Assembly (NCBI GenBank): GCA_002049455.2
Contig: KV918803.1
Coordinates: 124,001 to 188,000, forward strand
Origin: Porphyra umbilicalis
Lineage: Eukaryota; Rhodophyta; Bangiophyceae; Bangiales; Bangiaceae
Direction: 5' to 3'
Length of the DNA stretch: 64,000 bases
Of the stretch, positions 12,150 through 23,444 are shown piece by piece. The notes under the pieces were generated by a model. It did no database searches. It was not told the DNA's origin and worked only from the letters and a program-made list of their open reading frames with translations. Both the position numbers and the translations under genes were made by a program. Within the stretch, counting starts at the first letter, position 1, and every line of letters begins with the position of its first letter.

Positions 12150-13200
12150 GATAGGGTTGGGCTCGCCGTGGCCGTGCCCCAGGGGTCGGCTCCATCCGGT
12201 GCGGGGTGACGTCAACCTTGCCGAGTTGCCCTGCCCATAGCGCCTTGTATTTTTCGAGGAGGTCGTCCACGACACCGCGGAGCGTACCGGGGACACCCTC
12301 TCAGTGGACCTCCGGCTTGGGGCACGTCTTGTCCGGCGGGTGGGGCGGAGGTTGTCCCTCGTCGATCCCCTCTTCAGCTTGCCGCCCCGTCTTGACCTCT
12401 TCGTCGGGCTTGTCACGGGCCGCCCCCATTGTTAGGACCGCCTGCGGTTCCTCCTCCTCCTAGACGACGTGTAGCGGTCCATTGTAGGCCGTCGCGGTTC
12501 TGATGACGTATCCCTTCGCCTGGTGTACCGGCGCGGTTCCGATGTTTGTCAGGTAGAGGGACCGCGGGGTGTTGGGGGAGAACTCCGCGACGGCGTTGTG
12601 CAACAGTACCTTCCGTCGGCTCATTTTGACGGGGCGTTCCCGTACCAGGTGGACCCCCTTGACGTTGCAGCACAGTTGGACCGCCTGGATGCACCGCCGG
12701 CCCACGGTCACCCCTTGCCGAGGCCGGATAGCCCCAAATTGGGCCTTCGGCTTGTTTCCTCGGCGTGGGGGAGCGGGCCGCGTGTTTCCCGTCCAGCTCC
12801 GCATCGCCACCGTGGACGTGACGTCGTCCCACTTGATCGTTTGCGTCTTGGGGGAGATGGTGTCCACGTAGTTGCGCTGGAAGTCCCACCCGAGGATGAG
12901 CGGTACCGACAGTGCCTAGACCACGAGGAACTCATACTCCATTGCGGCACCACCGTCGTAGATCGTCAGCGACACCTCCGCGTTCACCTTGAGCAGCTGC
13001 CCCGAGGCGTCACTCACTTGCGTCCGGGGCGGCGCCCGCGATGCATACTCGGTCCACCCTTCGGGCAACATATCCGCGCGGATCACACTTGGCCCGGCCC
13101 CAGTGTCGACCACCGCCCTCGTGGGGACGGGGGTCTGCCACGGTGCTAGCTGGTACGACGCGCTAATCTGAAAATGCTCTTTCCGTAGTAGCAAAAGCGT
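12150..13200 (-). pseudogene. protease and spacer region of element B
   Basis: Aspartic protease of the retropepsin type on the - strand, with the VVDTGAGPSVI active-site loop near 13,120-13,090 and a conserved following segment ILGWDFQRN near 12,890. Then comes a linker (LPKTQTIKWDD-like, charged, ending near the RT). It aligns closely with the same region of element C (16,400-17,380). Fossil. Confidence 0.75.
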
Positions 13201-13369
13201 CCCCTTGAACCGCGGGCGATATCGCCCACGACGGCAGGGGCAGCGGGCCGGGACAGGCCACGTCGCGGTTACCCCAAGGGAGGCAAACGTGACGTGACGG
13301 GGGGCGACCGGGGAGTTGGGGCGGACAGCGGGGATGGAGGGGGATGGCGATGTCAGCCCCCCTAGGCGT

Positions 13370-13929
13370 TCCCCGCCCCGCGGCGCCCCTTGGCCGGGGT
13401 TGCCACGGGCGGGGCGTCCCGCACTCCCGTCCTTGTTGACTCCGCGCCGCCCAACCGGTCGTCCCATACCAGGGCCACGACGGAGATGCAATTAGCGACG
13501 ACGACCGCCCCCGCGTTCCTCTGTCGAAGGAAGGTGCTCCGCGCGGCTTTCACGAGGTCCCGGTGTTTGTCCGTCAGAATCTTGCAATAACGGACCCAGT
13601 GTCCGCGCGTCCAACACATATAGCACAGGGGGGGACCCGTCGGGGCATCCCGCCGAGCGTAGGACGCTCCTACGGCCGTGCGGAACCCCGGGGTACCCGA
13701 CGGCAGCACCGCGACCGTGTCGTACGTCACCGTACAATCCTCCTCCCACGGGGAGTGGAGTTGGTTGACCGAGAGGCCTCGGGGCCCCGTCGACGTCTGT
13801 CCCTTCCGCCATGATCCCCCGGATGACCCCCGGCTGGCCAACGCCATGACGTCCTTGGCGGCCCGATACTTCCCCGCCACGTACGTCGATAACTGCTGGT
13901 AGCTTCGTTGCGCCGAGTTGTACACGAAG
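13370..13929 (-). pseudogene. C-terminal gag part of element B, on the left of the nested element
   Basis: Carries the CCHC zinc knuckle CYMCWTRGHWVRYC (CX2CX4HX4C, near 13,600) and the SYQQLSTYVAGKYRAAKD block, both present in element C's gag. It is interrupted at 13,930 by element C; the rest of gag lies at 23,445-24,548. The target duplication GCATC at 13,930-13,934 and 23,440-23,444 falls in this coding sequence. Fossil. Confidence 0.8.
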
Positions 13930-13934
13930 GCATC

Positions 13935-14430
13935 TGTGGCGGTCGGGGGTCCCCAGTTGGAAGGGGCGTGGCCCCTCAGCTGTGGACAGCACACCCCCGG
14001 GGGCCGCCCCGAAATATCCCGATCCGGGCCAGCAAGGGAATGACCTGTCCAGATCTCGGGGAGATTGGATTCGGTCGGGGGCGGGGCTTTTCCCAAGTGG
14101 TTTTCCCAGCCCCCCTACTACTTGTTTGAACTTTTCGCTTTGGAGGGATTTATCTGTTTGGCGCATTTGGGGTGGCTACTTTGGCCACCGGCGTTCGGTT
14201 TGGGAGGGGTTTATTGACAGCGGGGACGCCGTTCCCGTCGCCGTTTGATAAAACCAACTGTGCTTTGGACTACGATTCCCCCCTGGGCTTTGCCGTGATC
14301 CTCTCCTCCCGTTGGGGGAAGGCTGGGCTGTGGGTCGATTTCCGGGGCAGTATCTTCGACGGACCGAGCTGATCAAGAGGTCACTTTGGCCAGACGACGA
14401 ACCAACGTGGTGGTGCTTAGAAGCGCTACA
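13935..14430 (+). repeat. 5' LTR of element C
   Basis: 496 bp, begins TGTGGCGGTC and ends AAGCGCTACA, giving imperfect inverted ends with TG and CA. Nearly identical to 22,944-23,439. The left flank GCATC is the target duplication. Confidence 0.92.
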
Positions 14431-14435
14431 ATTTC

Positions 14436-14452
14436 TGGTGGAGCAGCAGGGG
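14436..14452 (+). other. primer-binding site of element C
   Basis: TGGTGGAGCAGCAGGGG begins five bases after the 5' LTR. TGG pairs with the CCA tail of a tRNA, as expected for a minus-strand primer site. The identical sequence follows the 5' LTR of element B (24,670-24,686, - strand). The tRNA species was not identified. Confidence 0.65.
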
Positions 14453-14573
14453 ATTCCGGCCGTTGCCACGCCCGTACTGGGTAGCCGGTTCCCCGATCGT
14501 CTGTTGGTTTGTGAGTTCAAGGCGACGTGGATCTCCGCGTCGGTCTGTCGTCGATTACCGTCCGGCCACTACG

Positions 14574-16250
14574 ATGGCGTCGCCGTCCGACATCCCCAAG
14601 TCGAACGCGATCGCTAGCGGTATGCCGGCGGGTACATCCGCGGTGACCCCAGCGGTCGCTGCAACAAGGGGATCCGCGGCCGGATCAGGGATTCCCTTCA
14701 CTCCGCCTCGGCCATTGGCGGACCTCGTGGGCGAAACGGTACGGCGGGTCCCGCCGGGGGCCGGTGCCTTGCTCCCTCGACGTCAAGACGAACGGACGGG
14801 ATTGGTGGATCAAGATCGTGATCCGGCGACGCCTTTAGCGATGGCCGATCTGGACACGGCGCTGTCGACGTTCCGCGAGTCGTTATTGGCCGACGTTTCT
14901 CGGGTCATCGCGGCGAGCCCCGCGGGCTCTGCTCAAGATGCCCCCCGTCGAGATTCTCCAGTGGACACGCGGAAGAGCCGCAGCAAAGGGAAGTCACGGC
15001 GTCATCGTAGTCCCTCGTCGTCATCATCGTCTTCATCTTCCTCGACGTCGCCGGCGACAACCGACAACGACGACGACCACGTGGGGCGCAAGGTGGGGTC
15101 CGGCAAGTTGGCGGTCCTCGAGTGCCCGGACGATCGCTTCGCGGGCGTCCTGGACTACCGATCGTACCGCCTACGGAACCGTCACTCGACCTACGGGGCG
15201 TCGCAGGCCCGCAAGATGGGACGGACGGCCAAGAATATGAAGTTCTCCTTCGGGGGGACCCCGATGTTCAACGGGAAGGAACCCCTCAAGGTCTTCTCGT
15301 GGCTCCGAAAGTTCGTCAAGGCCTGCGATGACAACGACGTGTCCGAGGGGATGGGTTTGTACCTAATTCCCAACTTCCTCGCGGGCGACGCTGAGACGCG
15401 GTTCACTCGGAACCTACCGGGGTAGGATATCGCGGGCGGACGGGGCTCGCTTGGATGCTTTCCCGCGGCGGTCAATTGGTTGTTGTCGACCTACGCGGAG
15501 CCGCACGCTTTCGGGCTGGCGCAGGACAAGTTTAGCCGAGCGGCGCTCGTGGACAACGAGGGGGTGGACGCCTTCGCGGCACGTCTACGGAGCCTCGCTG
15601 AGCTTTGCGGCAACATCCACTCCGAGGGGACGATGAAACAGCAGCTGATCCAAGGGTTACCGGAGTATCTACGGACGGACGCCTTCGTGTACAACTCGGC
15701 GCAACGAAGCTACCAACAGTTGTCGACCTACGTGGCGGGGAAGTATCGGGCCGCCAAGGACGTCATGGCGTTGGCAGGCCGGGGGTCACCCGGGGGATCA
15801 TGGCGGAAGGGACAGACGTCGACGGGGCCCCGAGGCCTCTCGGTCAACCAACTCCACTCCTCGTGGGAGGAGGATGACACGGCGACGTACGACACGGTCG
15901 CGGTGCTGCCGACGGGTACCCCGGGGTTCCGCACGGCTGGGGGAGCGCCCTATGTTCGGCGGGAGGCCCCGACGGGTCCCCCGCTGTGCTACATGTGTTG
16001 GACGCGTGGCCACCGAGTCCCTGATTGCAAGATTCTGACGAACAAACACCGGGACCTCGTGAAAGCCGCGCGGAGCACCTTCCTTCGACAGCGGAACGCG
16101 GGGGCGGGCGCCCCCTCGGATCGCACCTCCGTCGTGGCCCTGGTATGGGACGACCTGTTGGGCGAGGCGGAGGCAACGAGGACGGAGGGGGGGGACGCCC
16201 CGCCCGTAGCAACCCCGGCCAAGGGGCGCCGCGGGGCGGGAAACGCCTAG
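14574..16250 (+). pseudogene. gag region of element C
   Basis: Starts MASPSDIPKSNAIASGMP at the first Met shared with element B's gag. It has an N-terminal Ser/Thr/Pro-rich part, a basic and serine-rich SKGKSRRHRSPSSSS segment, and a capsid-like core around FSWLRKFVKACDDND (near 15,295-15,340). It then continues with LSTYAEPHAFGLAQDKFSRA and QQLIQGLPEYLRTDAF, and ends with a CCHC zinc knuckle CYMCWTRGHRVPDC near 15,987-16,028 in a basic context. This is the Ty3/gypsy arrangement of capsid followed by nucleocapsid. Fossil, slightly broken. Confidence 0.8.
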
Positions 16251-16379
16251 GGGGGGTGGCATCGCCATCCCCCTCCATCCCCCCTGCCCGCCCCAACTCC
16301 CCGGTTGCCCCCCGCCACGTCACGTTTGCCTCCCCTGGGGTAACCGCGACGTGGCCTGTCCCGGCCCGCTGCCCCTGCC

Positions 16380-17380
16380 GTCGCGGGCGATACCGCCCGC
16401 GGTTCAAGGGGACGCTGTTGCTACTACGGAAGGAGAATTTTGAGATTAGCGCATCGTACCAGTTTGCGCCGTGGCAGACCCCCGTCCCCACGAGGGCGGT
16501 GGTCGACACTGGCGCTGGGTCAAGTGTGATCCGCGCGGATATGTTGCCCGAAGGGTGGACCGAGTATGCATCGCGGGCGCCGCCCCGGACGCAAGTGAGT
16601 GACGCCTCGGGGCAGCTGCTCAAGGTGAACGCGGAGGTGTCGCTGACGATCTACGTCGGGGGTGCCGCTATGGAGTATGAGTTCCTCGTGGTCAAGGCAT
16701 TGTCGGTACCGCTCATCCTCGGGTGGGACTTCCAGCGCAACTACGTGGACACCATCTCCCCCAAGACGCAGACGATCAAGTGGGACGACGGCACGTCCAC
16801 GGTGGCGACGCGGAGCTGGACGGAGAACACGCGGCCCGCGCCCCCTCGCCGAGGAAACAAGCCGAAAGCCCAAGCTGGGGCTATCCGGCTTCGGCAAGGG
16901 GTAACCGTCGGCCCGCGGTGCATCCAGGCGGTCCAAGTGTGCTGCAACGTCAAGGGGGTCCACCTGGTACGGGAACGCCCCGTCAAAATGAGCCCACGTA
17001 AGGTACTGTTGCACAACGCGGTCGCGGAGTTCTCCCCCAACACCCCGCGGGCCCTCTACCTGACAAACATCGGGGACGTGCCGGTGCACCTAACGAAGGG
17101 GTACGTCATCGGAACCGCGACGGCCTACCATGGACCGCTGCACGTCGTCGAGGAAGAGGAGGAACCGGGGGCGGTCCTAACGATGGGGGCGGTCCCCCGT
17201 GACAAGCCCGACGAGGAGTTCAAGACGGATCGGCAAGCCGAAGAGAGGATCGACGAGGGACAACCTCCACCTCACCCGCCGGACAAGACGTATCCCAAGC
17301 CGGAGGTCCACTGGGAGGGCGTCCCCGACCCGCTTCGTGGTGACGTGGACGACCTCCTCGAGGAGTACAAGGCGCTGTAG
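16380..17380 (+). pseudogene. protease and linker region of element C
   Basis: Retropepsin-like aspartic protease with the VVDTGAGSSVI loop at about 16,498-16,530 and the downstream LILGWDFQRNY segment near 16,712-16,744. Its frame overlaps the end of gag by about 225 bp in a different phase, which fits the frameshift used between gag and pol in many Ty3/gypsy elements. After the protease there is a charged linker rich in Pro, Glu and Asp leading to RT. Confidence 0.75.
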
Positions 17381-17429
17381 GCGGGGCAACTCGGCAAGGT
17401 CGACGTCACCCCGCACCGGATCGAGGTGA

Positions 17430-20329
17430 CCCCCGGGGCACGGCCACGGCGGGCCCAACCCTATCGGGCAAGCCACGCTTCGAGGGACATCATTGCCAAG
17501 GAGGTGCAACGCCAGCGGGACCTCGGGGTTATCGAGCCCTCAAGCGCCGAGTGGGCCTTCCCTGTGGTTCTGGTTCCGAAACCCGACGGGACAGTGCGGT
17601 TCTGTGTGGATTACCGCCGACTTAACGAGGTCACGGTGCGGGATGTGTACCCGTTGCCACGAATGGACGATTGTATTGACTTCCTCGGGGACGCCAAGGT
17701 GTTCTCGACGCTCGACTGCAACTCGGGGTATTGGCAGATCCCCGTGGCGGACGAGGACCGGGATAACACGACCTTCGTTCGCCACGAGGGGGCCTACCGC
17801 TACATCCGCCTTCCCCTCGGGCTGTCCAATGCCCCGGCGACCTTCCAACGGGCCATCGACATGATCCTCGGGGGACTCAAGTGAAAGAGCTGCCTCGTGT
17901 ACCTCGACGACATCATCGTCTTCTCGCAGACGGCGGGGGAACACGTGGAACATCTCCGGGATGTCTTTACGACGCTGCGCGGCGCGGGTGTCTCCCTGAA
18001 GGCCAAGAAGTGCCACTTGTTCCAAGAGGAGGTGGAGTATTTGGGCCATATCGTGGGCCGGGGGGAGCTGAAGGTACAAGACAAGAACATCCGCGGACTC
18101 AAGGAGGCATCTCCCCCGCGGTGCAAGCAGGACCTACGTAGCTTCCTCGGGATGTGCAACGTGTATCGGAGGTTTGTCAAGGACTACGCCCAAGTGGCGC
18201 GGCCGTTGGCCGCCATGACAAGTTCCAAGAGGCCCGACCGGTGGGGGACGCTGTCCGACGAGGCCCTGGGGGCATTCGAGGAACTCAAGAGGCGACTCAC
18301 GGAGGCCCCCATCCTCGCCCTGCCGAGGCGACAAGGGACCTACACGTTGGACACGGACGCAAGTGCGGGGCAGGCCGGCGCGGTGCTTTTACAAAAACGA
18401 CCCGACCAATCCACGCGGCCCGTTGGCTATTGGAGCCGCTCCCTCAACGCGGCGGAGCGAAACTACAGTACGACGGAGCGGGAGTGCCTCGCGGTTGTGT
18501 GGGCGTCCCTCCTTCTCCGCCCCTACGGCGGGGGGACCCGCTTCACGGTGCGCACGGACCACGCGGCGCTCAAGTGGATGCTGCACATGGACGGGGCCCA
18601 CGGGTGGCTGGCGCGGTGGCGATTGCGACTGGCGGAGTTCGACTACGTGGTACAGACACGCCCCGGGGCGTCACACCACGCGGCGGACACGATGTCACGC
18701 ATCTCAACACCCGCGGGAGACGAGGGGGCGATACCCGACGCGGTACCTTGTCTGGCGTTGCCCAACTCGTCGGCCGCGTGGCAGTTACCGCCGGAGACCA
18801 AAAGGGGACTCCTAGGCCCCCTGACGCTCGCCGAGCTCCTCGAGGGGCAGGCGGAGGACGGACGGTGCAAGGAGGTCCGCGCGGCGATGGACAGCAACGA
18901 CAAGTCGCGGTTCCGCGAGGACTCGAACGGCCTGTTGGTGCGCACGGCGCCGTTGGACGGGGCCACGCAAGTCTACGTGCCGACCCACATGCGCTACGGG
19001 GTGATGATGCGGGAGCACTACCCCCCGCATGCCGGACATCCGGGGGCCAACAAGATGTACACGTCGATGCGACGATGGTTTTATTGGGAGTGTATGGTGG
19101 TGGACGTCTACGCCTTCGTGGCGAACTGCGTGCAGTGCGCGCGGGACCGCGTCGGCAAGCGACGGAAGACGAACTACCTCAAGACATTCCCCCCGACGGA
19201 GCCGCTGACGGACCTGTGTATGGATCTGCTCGGTCCCCTCCCCCGAACCGAGGCGGGGAACGAACACCTGCTGGTCATCGTGGATCGCTTCTCCAAGATG
19301 AAGCGGGCCATCCCCCTTCAGCGGATCGACGCGGAATCCATCGCGGCGGCCTTTTTGGACTACTGGGTGGCGGCCTATGGACCCCCGGCGACGGTGTTGT
19401 CCGACAATGGCCCCCAGTTCCGTTCCACGTACTTCCAAGGGGTTTGCTCGCTCCTCGGGATCTCCAACCGGTACTCCACGACGTACCACCCGCAGACGAA
19501 CGACCAAGTGGAACGGTACAACCGGACCATCGTGGGCCAGTTGCAGACGTACGTCGAGGACCACCAAGACCGATGGGACGAGTTGGTGTCGATGCTGACG
19601 TTGGCCTACAATAGCCGACCGCAGCAGAGCACCGGGGTGGCGCCCCTCGAGTTTGTCACCCCCGAGCGTGTGCGGAGCCTCTCCGTGGAACGCCTCGTCG
19701 GCTCCCCGGCACCCGAGGAGACGGACGGCAGCCCACGAGCCGTCCGCGAGGGCATCCGAGCGCGGCTACGGAACCTAATCCACAAGGTGCGGAAGTCCCT
19801 CACGCAGGCCCAGCGGCGGTACAAGAGGAACTACGACGCCCGCGTACGACCGGTCAACAAGGACGTCCACGCGGGGGACTGGGTGTTCGTCGATGGCCAC
19901 GCGCGGACCAAGTATAAGCTCAGGACCCGCGCGGCCGGGCCGTACAATGTGTTGTCCCGCGGGGAAGGCACGTTCTCGCTGGATATCGGCGGGTACCCTG
20001 AGACGGTAAGCAGCGACCACGTGACGGCGGCGCCGGGTCCACCGGGGGATCCGCAGACGCTCCTGCAGAACCTCGGGGTGCCCCAAGACATCGTGGTCCC
20101 CGAGGGGCATCAACATACGGGCAAGGAGTTCGTCTGGGAGGCCTTCGTGGGCCACGAAGTCGCGGACGACGGCACGCTACGCCTGTGGACCCGCTGGTGG
20201 GGGCTCCACCCCGAGGAGGACACCCTCGAGTTGGCCAGTCGGTTCGACAAACGTAAGGTGCACCAGTATATGCGGCGGGTGGGCCTACGAGTCGAAGAAG
20301 CCGGGTCGGTCGTCGACTTCCTCGCCTAA
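17430..20329 (+). pseudogene. RT, RNase H, integrase and chromodomain-like region of element C
   Basis: RT (about 17,540-18,110) has VLVPKPDGTVRFCVDYRR, GLSNAPATFQRA and the YLDD active site near 17,899-17,910. RNase H (about 18,330-18,700) has LDTDASAGQAGAVL, ECLAVVWASLLLRPY and RTDHAALKWML. Integrase (about 18,980-19,720) has the H-H-C-C zinc module ending VANCVQCARDR, then MDLLGPLPR, LSDNGPQF and NDQVERYN as D, D and E. The C-terminus (about 20,120-20,285) reads FVWEAFVGHEVADDGTLRLW ... WWGLHPEEDTLELAS, a chromodomain-like module that in chromoviruses directs insertion to particular chromatin. Fossil, few breaks. Confidence 0.88.
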
Positions 20330-20649
20330 GGCAATTCCCACGTGGGACACGTGGTTTTCAAGTTTCGAATCGTGGCATTTTTTTTGTGTTCGACACGTGT
20401 CCCGGTTGGAACCACGTGGCCGGGGTGGCGACCGTCCCGACTGCGAGCCGGGTTGGCCGTCTTCTCCGTGACACAGGGGGAGGTGAGGGTCAAGGCGATC
20501 AGGTGGCGTGGTCGGTACCAGGGGGCGGGTTGGTACGTGATGGCTGACCGACGGGGGCCGATCCAATGATGGACCACGACGGGGTCTAAGATTCGGCCTG
20601 ACGAACAAGGGGCTCTCCCAAGGGTGATACGCAAACGACCCGCGTGGGG

Positions 20650-20655
20650 TTTATT
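20650..20655 (-). promoter_or_regulatory. poly(A) signal for the antisense ORF of element C
   Basis: AATAAA on the - strand, about 110 bp beyond the stop of the antisense ORF, in the same CCAATAAACCCCACG context as in element B. It lies between the two convergent reading frames, about 320 bp after the end of pol. Confidence 0.6.
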
Positions 20656-20762
20656 GGTCGGTGACGAGCCGTACGGCCCCGTCTACGCCACAACACCCCC
20701 CCTACACTACTACGCGCTACGACTACAACTCCCGAGGGGGATCGTTACCCCACCCCCCCGGG

Positions 20763-22397
20763 TCAGCGGCGGGCCGACGAGGGCCCACCCCACTCCGGAC
20801 CGGGCGGACCACGCGGGCGCTGCGTCGCGGGGTCCTCGTGGTAGGCGTCGCGGTCGCGGTGATGCTGTTGACGGCGGTTGGCCCCGCCGGCGGCCACGCC
20901 GACCTCGCGAATGAGGGCCGCGCGGATGCTACGACGACCGACAAGCTGAAGCAACTCCTCCAAGTGACGGGGCGGAACCCCGGGGTGGTCACGGGCCCAC
21001 TGGGCGATCGAGTCGCCAAGGGAGACCACGGTGTGGCTCAAGCCGGCTACAAGCGTCCCCGTGGTGTAGCCGCGGAGTTCCCCGGGGTCACAAGCCACGA
21101 CGCGCGCCAAACCCTGCGGGACACGGTCCGAGGAGATGTGGTCGAGTTGGTCAAAAGCCACGTCGGGGATGTCACGGTGTTCCACGGGGTCGAACGAGAC
21201 GATGAGGCTACCCCCGGAGTTACCCCCAGAGGGGGCGGCGGAGGCGGCGGGCGGCGACGGGCCCGGAGGGGACAACACCACGGCACCAGTCACCACGGAG
21301 GTAGCGGGCGGCGTGGTCCCACCCCCGGGGTAACGCGGGCTGCGGGCAGCCGAGACGGCGGCGGCCCAACCCCCACGAGCAGGGCCGTAGCCACGCGCCT
21401 CGAGGATGTCCGCGGTGTACGGCAGGTCGAAGGGGCGAAGGTCCTCGGCGACCTTGGCGTGAGTGCCGTCGTCGTCCACCTCGAGGGACGCCCAAATCCA
21501 ACCCTCGCGGTCACGGCGGTCGGTGCTACGCGCACGAAGGCGCTGGCGGAAGGCCTCCGTGTCGGGAAGCTGGTCCGCGAGGTCCAGCAAAGCCCCGAGG
21601 GTAGCAGCCGCCTCGGCGTCGGGACCCGCGGGGTTGATGCAGATTTTGGACGCCCCGAGGGAGCGGATCCAATCGAGGAGACGCGGGGGGTAACGCCACA
21701 AGACTTGGCGGGTGCGGAACGTCTCGAGGAGAACGACGGCCGCCGCGAGGGCCCACTCGCTACGGAAGTCGGCCCACGAGGCGCGGCGGCCCGCGTAGAG
21801 GTCGTCCGTGGCATACGCGTGCACCCACGGGAGTTCCACCATGCAGCCGTACGGGACTTCCACCCCGGACCACCACGCGGGAGTCGGCAGGTAGAAGCGC
21901 GAGCGGGTCGCCGTGGCGCAGCTCGAGTACTCCGCCTGGTGCCACGCCACGAGGTTCCCGGTGAGGCCGCCCCGGTGATTGCGAGCCGTCGTCAGCTGCA
22001 CCGTCGTGGGGCCCTCCGAGTCCGACACGCCGATGAAGGGCGGACACGTGAGGATGTATTCGAAGGTCGGCAGCAACGGCGGGTCCACCGGGGGGTCGTC
22101 CATGAAGCCCACGTAGGAGCGGCGGTACCCCACCTCGCGGCTACGCCGCACCACGGTGATCGACGAGGCGCGGTCGTCCAAGGAAGGCACGAGGGCGTGC
22201 GGCATCGCCGCGATGTGCTTGGCGAATGGGTTGGAGGGGCGCGCCGAGTCGATGCCGCGGAACGTCGCGTGGGCTAGCGACCCCGCCACCCCCATGCGGG
22301 CCTCCTCACGGGCCCACGCGGGCGCCCATGTCGCCGGATTGGACAAGACGGGCAGGGGGCCCACGACGGTCTGGTAGCGCATCTCCTCGTCGGCCAT
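20763..22397 (-). CDS. antisense accessory ORF of element C, unknown function
   Basis: An uninterrupted frame of 544 aa from MADEEMRYQTVVGPLP; an in-frame extension reaches an earlier Met at 22,505, but the ATG at 22,397 is the one shared with element B. It runs opposite to gag-pol, between integrase and the 3' LTR. The N-terminal 350 residues look folded, with many aromatic residues (WWSGVEVPYG, WADFRSEWALAAAVVL, GWIWASLEVDDDG). A Pro/Ser/Gly-rich linker follows (SPPGPSPPAASAAPSGGNSG), then a second conserved part (LIVSFDPVEHRDIPDVAFDQ) and a basic His/Arg/Asp tail. No transmembrane segment or signal peptide is evident, so it does not look like an envelope. I recognise no family. Some plant Ty3/gypsy elements (Grande, Retand types) carry antisense ORFs at this position; the role is unknown there too. 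Confidence 0.75.
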   Translation of the reverse strand: MADEEMRYQTVVGPLPVLSNPATWAPAWAREEARMGVAGSLAHATFRGIDSARPSNPFAKHIAAMPHALVPSLDDRASSITVVRRSREVGYRRSYVGFMDDPPVDPPLLPTFEYILTCPPFIGVSDSEGPTTVQLTTARNHRGGLTGNLVAWHQAEYSSCATATRSRFYLPTPAWWSGVEVPYGCMVELPWVHAYATDDLYAGRRASWADFRSEWALAAAVVLLETFRTRQVLWRYPPRLLDWIRSLGASKICINPAGPDAEAAATLGALLDLADQLPDTEAFRQRLRARSTDRRDREGWIWASLEVDDDGTHAKVAEDLRPFDLPYTADILEARGYGPARGGWAAAVSAARSPRYPGGGTTPPATSVVTGAVVLSPPGPSPPAASAAPSGGNSGGSLIVSFDPVEHRDIPDVAFDQLDHISSDRVPQGLARVVACDPGELRGYTTGTLVAGLSHTVVSLGDSIAQWARDHPGVPPRHLEELLQLVGRRSIRAALIREVGVAAGGANRRQQHHRDRDAYHEDPATQRPRGPPGPEWGGPSSARR

Positions 22398-22930
22398 CGC
22401 CGAGGACGACGCGGGCGCGGGCGTCCCGTCGACGGGCGGCCGCCGGGTCCTCGGTCCGACAAGGGGGAGGGGGGGGGGGGACCCCCGGGGGGCCGACAGA
22501 AGCAAGAAGCGGCGGGCACCACGGGGGAGGGGTGGACGGCACGTCGTGGGGTGGGCGGAGGAACGAGTCGGCGAACACCGCGTCGCAACGAGCGCGGAGG
22601 GTTACGTCGTGGGGTGGCGTGGCGGAGTCGTGGAGTCGCCTGTGTGGGGGGGGGTGAGCCCGGGGTGTGCGTGTGGGCCCACGGGGAGGGGTGTGGCCAG
22701 CGTGTGTCTCGGGGGGTGTGGGGGCCGCGAGACACCCGTGCGGGCCGCACGCCACGCCACGCCGGTGTCGCGTGGGGCCGATCCCGTCCGCGGACCGACC
22801 TCGACAACCCCCCTGGGGCGAGGATCGGGGGGGGGGGTGGCGGTTGTGGCCGGCACCCGGCCGGGGGGCCGGGCTGGAACCCCCCTCCTCAGGGGGTCGT
22901 CGCGGGACGGGCAGGGACGCCACGTCACGC

Positions 22931-22943
22931 GACGAGGGGGCTG
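22931..22943 (+). other. polypurine tract of element C
   Basis: GACGAGGGGGCTG directly precedes the 3' LTR. A purine run at this place primes plus-strand DNA synthesis in LTR elements. The same sequence, reversed, adjoins the 3' LTR of element B at 6,853. Between here and the antisense ORF (22,398-22,930) lies GC-rich non-coding sequence with G and C runs. Confidence 0.55.
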
Positions 22944-23439
22944 TGTGGCGGTCGGGGGTCCCCAGTTGGAAGGGGCGTGGCCCCTCAGCTGTGGACAGCA
23001 CACCCCCGGGGGCCGCCCCAAAATATCCCGATCCGGGCCAGCAAGGGAATGACCTGTCCAGATCTCGGGGAGATTGGATTCGGTCGGGGGCGGGGCTTTT
23101 CCCAAGTGGTTTTCCCAGCCCCCCTACTACTTGTTTGAACTTTTCGCTTTGGAGGGATTTATCTGTTTCGCGCATTTGGGGTGGCTACTTTGGCCACCGG
23201 CGTTCGGTTTGGGAGGGGTTTATTGACAGCGGGGACGCCGTCCCCGTCGCCGTTTGATAAAACCAACTGTGCTTTGGACTACGATTCCCCCCTGGGCTTT
23301 GCCGTGCTCCTCTCCTCCCGTTGGGGGAAGGCTGGGCTGTGGGTCGATTTCCGGGGCAGTTCCTTCGACGGACCGAGCTGATCAAGACGTCACTTCGGCT
23401 GGACGACGAACCAACGTGGTGGTGCTTAGAACCGCTACA
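22944..23439 (+). repeat. 3' LTR of element C
   Basis: 496 bp, TGTGGCGG to CCGCTACA, same length as the 5' LTR and about 2 percent different from it by eye. Followed by the target duplication GCATC (23,440-23,444). Confidence 0.92.
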
Positions 23440-23444
23440 GCATC

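Larger units (their letters stand above)
13935..23439 (+). mobile_element. Element C: nearly whole chromovirus-like Ty3/gypsy element with antisense ORF
   Basis: A 9,505-bp element with two 496-bp LTRs, flanked by a perfect 5-bp target duplication GCATC (13,930-13,934 and 23,440-23,444), inserted in gag of the related element B. On the + strand: LTR, primer-binding site, gag with CCHC knuckle, protease, RT, RNase H, integrase, chromodomain-like tail. A 544-aa ORF with its own AATAAA follows on the - strand, then a purine tract and the second LTR. The two LTRs differ at roughly ten positions by eye, about 2 percent, so insertion was fairly recent on a genomic scale. Gag-pol shows about four interruptions, one of which may be the normal gag/pol frame change known in the family; the antisense ORF looks whole. 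Confidence 0.92.

Noticed and set aside
20763-22505. Envelope gene of a retrovirus-like element
   Set aside because: It lies on the strand opposite gag-pol and shows no signal peptide, transmembrane segment or glycoprotein-like cysteine pattern.
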